From Prevotella sp. (lineage in GTDB: Bacteria > Bacteroidota > Bacteroidia > Bacteroidales > Bacteroidaceae), in the NCBI GenBank assembly GCA_022511055.1, contig JAFLSH010000114.1, positions 1-9,348 of the forward strand: a stretch of 9,348 nt of DNA, in the 5' to 3' direction. How positions within the stretch are numbered: the first letter of the stretch is position 1; each line of letters begins with the position of its first letter. The notes under the pieces are model-generated. The model made no database searches. It was given only the letters and a program-made list of their open reading frames with translations, and was not told where the DNA came from. The position numbers were made by a program, and so were the translations under genes. Below are positions 6,258 to 9,348 of the stretch, in pieces.

Positions 6258-7379
6258 ATGATAAAATATCTCATACAGAAGGAATTCCTACAGATACGCC
6301 GCAATGCGTTTCTGCCAAGACTGATTATTGTCTTCCCCATAGTCATCATGTGTGTCATGCCGTGGGTGATGAATCAGGAGGTGAGAAACATCCGCGTGGA
6401 GGTGGTGGACAACGACCGTTCAACCCTTTCGCAGCAGCTTGTTCACCGCATTGAGGCTTCACGCTATTTCATCTTCAACGGGCAGAAGCCCACCTACGAG
6501 GCGGCGCTGAAGGCTGTGGAGACGAGCAAGGCCGACATAGTCTTGGTTATTCCCCAAGACTACAGCCGCAACCTGAGTTTGCACCGCCCTGCTTCGGTGC
6601 TGATAGCCGCCAATGCCGTGAACGGCACCAAAGGGGCCATGGGCAGTAACTATCTGAGCCAGATTGTCGGCGAGGAGCTGAGTGTGCGGGCAGAAATGCT
6701 GCCCAGCGAGGCTCGGCTTTCTGGTGCTGCAGCCCCCTTTAGTTCCGCTTTCCATTCCCTGTTGCTCTATAATCCTCACCAGAACTACAAGGTGTTCATG
6801 ATTCCCGCCCTGTTTGCCATTGTAATGATGCTGATGTGCGGCTTTCTGCCGGCCCTGAACATTGTTGGCGAGAAAGAAACGGGCACTATCGAGCAGATTA
6901 ACGTAACGCCGGTCACCAAAGGGGCATTCATTCTGGCCAAGCTGATACCCTATTGGCTCATAGCCCTTTTTGTCATTACCGCATGCCTGCTACTCTCGTG
7001 GCTGGTCTACGGCATCACCTGCCAGGGGCCTTTGTGGCTTGTCTATCTGTTAGCCATGCTGCTGGCGCTGTTTTTCTCATCGTTAGGGCTGATGATTTCC
7101 AATTATAGCGACACACTGCAGCAGGCCATTTTCGTCATGTGGTTTTTTGTGGTCTGCCTGTTGCTGCTCAGCGGTCTCTTCACCCCAGTCCGCTCAATGC
7201 CTTCGTGGGCTTATCTGACCACCTATGTCAATCCGATGCACTATTTCATTGATGCTATCCGCACGGTCTTTGTCCGTGGCGGCGGACTTCACGACATTGC
7301 CCACCAGCTGCTTGCCCTTCTCGGCCTTTCGGCAGCGATGGGAGGCTGGGCTGTTGCGAGCTACAAGAAAAACAACTGA
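6258..7379 (+). CDS. ABC-2 type exporter permease, second of two (YbhR-like)
   Basis: A 373-residue permease with the same plan as its upstream neighbour: helix 1 at about 20-38, a periplasmic domain at about 40-175, and five helices at about 180-202, 226-250, 258-281, 287-309 and 347-368. The coupling stretch GEKETGTIEQINVTPVTKG (204-222) and NPMHYFIDAIRTVFVRGG (325-342) identify the family. It differs enough from the first permease to be a distinct partner, so a heterodimer is expected, matching the two non-identical ATPase domains. Last gene of the operon; a hairpin begins 17 bases after its stop and the next gene converges from the other strand. No Shine-Dalgarno sequence lies close to the ATG; a GGAG inside the end of the upstream gene is too far away. 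Confidence 0.94.
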   Translation: MIKYLIQKEFLQIRRNAFLPRLIIVFPIVIMCVMPWVMNQEVRNIRVEVVDNDRSTLSQQLVHRIEASRYFIFNGQKPTYEAALKAVETSKADIVLVIPQDYSRNLSLHRPASVLIAANAVNGTKGAMGSNYLSQIVGEELSVRAEMLPSEARLSGAAAPFSSAFHSLLLYNPHQNYKVFMIPALFAIVMMLMCGFLPALNIVGEKETGTIEQINVTPVTKGAFILAKLIPYWLIALFVITACLLLSWLVYGITCQGPLWLVYLLAMLLALFFSSLGLMISNYSDTLQQAIFVMWFFVVCLLLLSGLFTPVRSMPSWAYLTTYVNPMHYFIDAIRTVFVRGGGLHDIAHQLLALLGLSAAMGGWAVASYKKNN

Positions 7380-7396
7380 CGACGGCCGCCTTTCTG

Positions 7397-7413
7397 CCCC
7401 TCACTCCGAGGGG
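7397..7413. terminator. Hairpin between convergent genes, possible terminator
   Basis: CCCCTC (7397-7402) and GAGGGG (7408-7413) form a six-pair GC-rich stem with a five-base loop, 17 bases past the second permease's stop codon. It stands where transcripts from the operon and from the converging deacylase gene would both end. No T-run follows on the plus strand, so termination may be weak or need another factor. Confidence 0.45.
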
Positions 7414-7425
7414 GCTTCATGAAAC

Positions 7426-7986
7426 TCACTCCGTGGGAAGGTCTACCCAAGTGTAGGTGTGGCCTGTTGCCGGAACGACTTTCTCGAGCAGGTCTTCGAG
7501 CGACAGGGCGACCGATGCCGTGTTGACACATGGGTGGCAGGCGTATCTCTTAGTGGTGGAAAGCTCCCTGTCTACAATCAGCTTCACGCGGCATTCCGTG
7601 TCATGGATTAACCCCATGGGCGATACCGCGCCGGGAGCGATATGCAGCAGTTCCATCAAGGCTTCTGATGATGCAAACGAAAGACGGGCGCAGCCCAGCT
7701 GAGCCGACAGGTACTTGGTCTTGAAAGGCTTGTCGGCCGGAATCATCAGCAGATAGAACAGGGTCTGCTGCTTGTTTGTGAGAAACAGATTTTTGAACAC
7801 CGGCGCATCAATCGCCTTGCGCACTTCCTCACATTCCTCCATGGTGAAAGCGGCGGGATGGCACAGGGTGGTATATTCGACCCCTACGCGGTCAATGAAA
7901 TCATATACAGCCATCTCGGCAGCTGTTCGCTTGTCGTTATCGGCCGTTGGGCGGCCGTTGTATTTGGTTATTGCTGGGTTTTCCAT
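7426..7986 (-). CDS. YbaK/ProXp-family aminoacyl-tRNA deacylase (ProXp-ala / PrdX-like)
   Basis: A 186-residue single-domain protein related to the editing domain of bacterial prolyl-tRNA synthetase. Such enzymes hydrolyse mischarged tRNA in the cytoplasm, chiefly Ala-tRNA(Pro) in the ProXp-ala/PrdX branch. Family marks are LCHPAAFTMEE (41-51), the conserved lysine in FKNLFL (Lys-65), LGCARLSFASSEAL (97-110), the GAVSPMGLIHD stretch (119-129) and HPCVNTAS (151-158). The ATG at 7986 is supported by a TATCTTTG box 25 bases upstream. About 24 residues precede the usual domain start (Met-25 is an alternative). There is no prolyl-tRNA synthetase beside it, so it acts as a free-standing editing factor. 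It has its own promoter and is separated from rpiB by a strong terminator. Family firm; Ala-tRNA(Pro) specificity is inferred from overall resemblance. Confidence 0.88.
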   Translation of the reverse strand: MENPAITKYNGRPTADNDKRTAAEMAVYDFIDRVGVEYTTLCHPAAFTMEECEEVRKAIDAPVFKNLFLTNKQQTLFYLLMIPADKPFKTKYLSAQLGCARLSFASSEALMELLHIAPGAVSPMGLIHDTECRVKLIVDRELSTTKRYACHPCVNTASVALSLEDLLEKVVPATGHTYTWVDLPTE

Positions 7987-8010
7987 ACGATGTTTGCGTT
8001 ATTACCGCTG

Positions 8011-8018
8011 CAAAGATA
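8011..8018 (-). promoter_or_regulatory. -7 box (TATCTTTG) of the deacylase gene
   Basis: A full minus-strand match to TAnnTTTG, 25 bases before the ATG at 7986, giving a leader of about 18-20 bases. A TTG lies at 8042-8044, 23 bases upstream of the box, a little longer than the usual 19-20. The promoter is downstream of rpiB's terminator, so the two genes look separately transcribed. Confidence 0.6.
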
Positions 8019-8100
8019 GCAATAATATCCCGAACAGGGAACAATACAGACCGAAAATTGCCGAATAAAGCGCCAATTAGCGGTATAGACCATGAAACAA

Positions 8101-8143
8101 GAAAAACAAAGAGAGCCATATCATGGTCAACGATATAGCTCCC
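8101..8143 (-). terminator. Strong intrinsic terminator downstream of rpiB
   Basis: On the minus strand, GGGAGCTATATC (8143-8132) pairs with GATATGGCTCTC (8122-8111) over 12 positions including two G-U pairs, with a nine-base loop. ACAA before and TTGT after can extend the stem around one bulged T. A T-rich tail, TTTGTTTTTC, follows at 8110-8101. It begins 33 bases after rpiB's stop codon, the right place and orientation to end the rpiB transcript. Confidence 0.8.
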
Positions 8144-8175
8144 TTGTTACTAAGCGGGGGTTACCCCATGGTTTT

Positions 8176-8616
8176 CTACTGGCAGGGAATCTTGTCTATC
8201 CGATTCTGGTGGCGGCCGCCCTCAAAATCTGTGGCAAAATACTCATCCATGATTTTCCTTGCCATGTCTTCATCAATGAATCGCCCCGGCATGACCAGCA
8301 CATTGGCATTGTTGTGCTGACGGATAAGGTGGGCGATTTCGGGAATCCAGCAGAGGCCGGCACGAATAGACTGGTGCTTGTTGAGGGTCATGTTGATGCC
8401 TTCGCCCGAGCCGCAGATGGCAATGCCGGGGAACACCTCACCCTCTTCAATCCCCTTTGCCAGCGCATGGCCAAAGTCTGAATAGTCGCACGAGTCTTCG
8501 GTATAGGTGCCGTAGTCTTTGTAGGGATAGCCCTTTTCGTCTAAATACTTTTTCACAAACTGCTTCAGTTCATAGCCGGCATGGTCTGAAGCCAATCCTA
8601 TCGTCTTTATTTCCAT
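8176..8616 (-). CDS. rpiB: Ribose-5-phosphate isomerase B
   Basis: A 146-residue RpiB/LacAB-family sugar-phosphate isomerase that interconverts ribose 5-phosphate and ribulose 5-phosphate in the non-oxidative pentose phosphate pathway. The family features are all present: SDHAG near the N terminus with Asp-11 and His-12, the catalytic cysteine in ICGSGEG (Cys-68), NKHQSIRAGLCW (79-90), RQHNNANVL with His-101, and EGGRHQNRI (132-140). By comparison with the E. coli enzyme as I recall it, Cys-68 and His-101 correspond to the active-site pair, Ser-70 replaces Thr, and Glu-72 stands where Val is. Length is normal. It lies 130 bases downstream of transketolase on the same strand, an apt functional pairing, but with a large hairpin between. 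No Shine-Dalgarno sequence and no convincing promoter of its own. Confidence 0.95.
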   Translation of the reverse strand: MEIKTIGLASDHAGYELKQFVKKYLDEKGYPYKDYGTYTEDSCDYSDFGHALAKGIEEGEVFPGIAICGSGEGINMTLNKHQSIRAGLCWIPEIAHLIRQHNNANVLVMPGRFIDEDMARKIMDEYFATDFEGGRHQNRIDKIPCQ

Positions 8617-8658
8617 GATAAGAAGTCTTGAAGCACGAATCTTGCCACCTTTTCATTC

Positions 8659-8710
8659 CAAAGAAACACGGCTGGCTGCGCCAGTGCGGCGCAAGAAGCC
8701 GTGTTTCTTG
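8659..8710 (-). terminator. Compound hairpin between transketolase and rpiB
   Basis: AAGAAACACGGCT (8661-8673) and AGCCGTGTTTCTT (8697-8709) form a perfect 13-pair outer stem. Inside it TGCGCC (8677-8682) and GGCGCA (8688-8693) form a six-pair inner stem with a five-base loop, leaving a three-by-three internal loop. An alternative inner stem, CTGGC with GCCAG (8672-8676, 8680-8684), is also possible. The 3' arm on the minus strand ends in GTTTCTTTGG, a modest T-rich stretch. Position 37 bases after transketolase's stop suggests a terminator or read-through attenuator ahead of rpiB. An RNA-stability element is an alternative. Confidence 0.65.
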
Positions 8711-8746
8711 TTAGGAAGTAGTGTCAATTCGCACTATATGAGGTTA

Positions 8747-9348
8747 TTATGCTAAGAGTTTCTTCACCTGCTCGTAAACGTTCTGCCCAGTGTAGCCGAG
8801 CTTCTCGTCGAGTACCTTGTAGGGAGCTGAGAAGCCGAAGCTCTGCAAGCCCCAGACAGTACCATCTCCGCCGACGAGCCCTTCAAGTGTGACGGGCAGA
8901 CCGGCAGTCAGGCCGAACTTCTTCTTGCCGGCGGGCAGCACGCTCTCCTGATACTCCTTCGGCTGCGAGCGGAACAGACCTTCAGACGGAACGCTCACGA
9001 TGCGCACCTTGATGTTGTCTTCGCGAAGCAGCTTGGCACCAGCCTCAAGTGTAGACACCTCTGAGCCGGAAGCCAACAATATGACATCATATTCGGCATC
9101 TGAGCCGGCTACGACATAAGCACCCTTGGTGGCCTGGCTGTAGTCGTTGCCCTCAGGCAGATTGTCGATGTTCTGGCGCGAGAAGATGAGCGCCGTTGGC
9201 GTTTCGGTGTTCTCCATGGCCATGCGCCAGCAGACGGTGGTCTCTTCGGCATCGGCGGGGCGCACCACCAGCATGGAGTTCTTGCCGTGGTGATTCTTCA
9301 GCTTCTCCATCAGGCGAATCTGTGCCTCTTGCTCCACGGGCTCGTGGG
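8747..9348 (-). CDS. tkt: Transketolase, C-terminal third (cut by the window edge)
   Basis: The last 199 codons of a transketolase, the thiamine-diphosphate enzyme that moves two-carbon units between sugar phosphates in the pentose phosphate pathway. The frame stays open to the right edge and begins with HEPVEQEAQIRLMEKL, the family stretch that follows the GPTH motif, so the GTG at 9337 is internal and not a start. Then come SMLVVRPADAEETTV and TPTALIFSRQNIDNLPEGND (end of the pyrimidine-binding domain), GAYVVAG, and YDVILLASGSEVSTLEAGAK, which opens the C-terminal domain. The end, TGQNVYEQVKKLLA, is a normal terminus. The cofactor-binding N-terminal domain lies outside the window. It is followed by the compound hairpin and rpiB. 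Also compatible with a split C-terminal transketolase subunit, which only the missing sequence could exclude. Confidence 0.94.
   Translation of the reverse strand, partial: HEPVEQEAQIRLMEKLKNHHGKNSMLVVRPADAEETTVCWRMAMENTETPTALIFSRQNIDNLPEGNDYSQATKGAYVVAGSDAEYDVILLASGSEVSTLEAGAKLLREDNIKVRIVSVPSEGLFRSQPKEYQESVLPAGKKKFGLTAGLPVTLEGLVGGDGTVWGLQSFGFSAPYKVLDEKLGYTGQNVYEQVKKLLA

Noticed and set aside
8092..8481. A 129-codon plus-strand frame opposite rpiB
   Set aside because: Antisense to a fully conserved RpiB and starts inside the rpiB terminator.
8719..8736. TAGTG/CACTA hairpin just after transketolase
   Set aside because: Only five pairs with an eight-base loop and no T-run; the larger hairpin next to it explains the region better.
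9335..9337. GTG as the start of a separate short transketolase gene
   Set aside because: The frame continues to the edge with conserved transketolase residues (HEP before VEQ), so the codon is internal.

Overview
The window looks like chromosomal DNA from a member of the Bacteroidales, most likely Prevotella or a close relative. Three supports: promoter -7 boxes of the Bacteroidota form TAnnTTTG sit just upstream of three genes (TATCTTTG, TAACTTTG, TATCTTTG); most genes have no Shine-Dalgarno sequence; and transketolase next to ribose-5-phosphate isomerase B is an order I associate with this group. The genus is inferred from protein character and could not be tested here.

Layout. Positions 1-286 hold no convincing gene but contain two families of short repeats. 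An AraC-family regulator lies on the minus strand at 287-1201. A 169-base divergent control region (1202-1370) separates it from a five-gene plus-strand operon (1371-7379). This encodes an outer-membrane TolC-type channel, a lipoprotein HlyD-type adaptor, a fused two-domain ABC ATPase, and two ABC-2 permeases. Beyond a convergent hairpin, three genes run on the minus strand: a YbaK/ProXp-type aminoacyl-tRNA deacylase (7426-7986), rpiB (8176-8616) and the C-terminal third of transketolase (8747 to the right edge). Strong hairpins follow the last two.

How the genes fit together. The operon supplies every part of a tripartite ABC exporter spanning both membranes, like E. coli YbhGFSR but with its outer-membrane channel encoded in cis. 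The divergent AraC protein is the obvious candidate regulator. A 10-base inverted repeat between the two -7 boxes is the best operator candidate. The substrate cannot be read from sequence; drug, bile-salt or other toxic-compound export is a guess. Transketolase and RpiB both act in the non-oxidative pentose phosphate pathway. The deacylase edits mischarged tRNA and has its own promoter.

I found no clearly new system. The points most worth following are the one-sided degeneracy of the fused ATPase, the operator-like repeat, the helically phased repeats at the left edge and the large compound hairpin between transketolase and rpiB.
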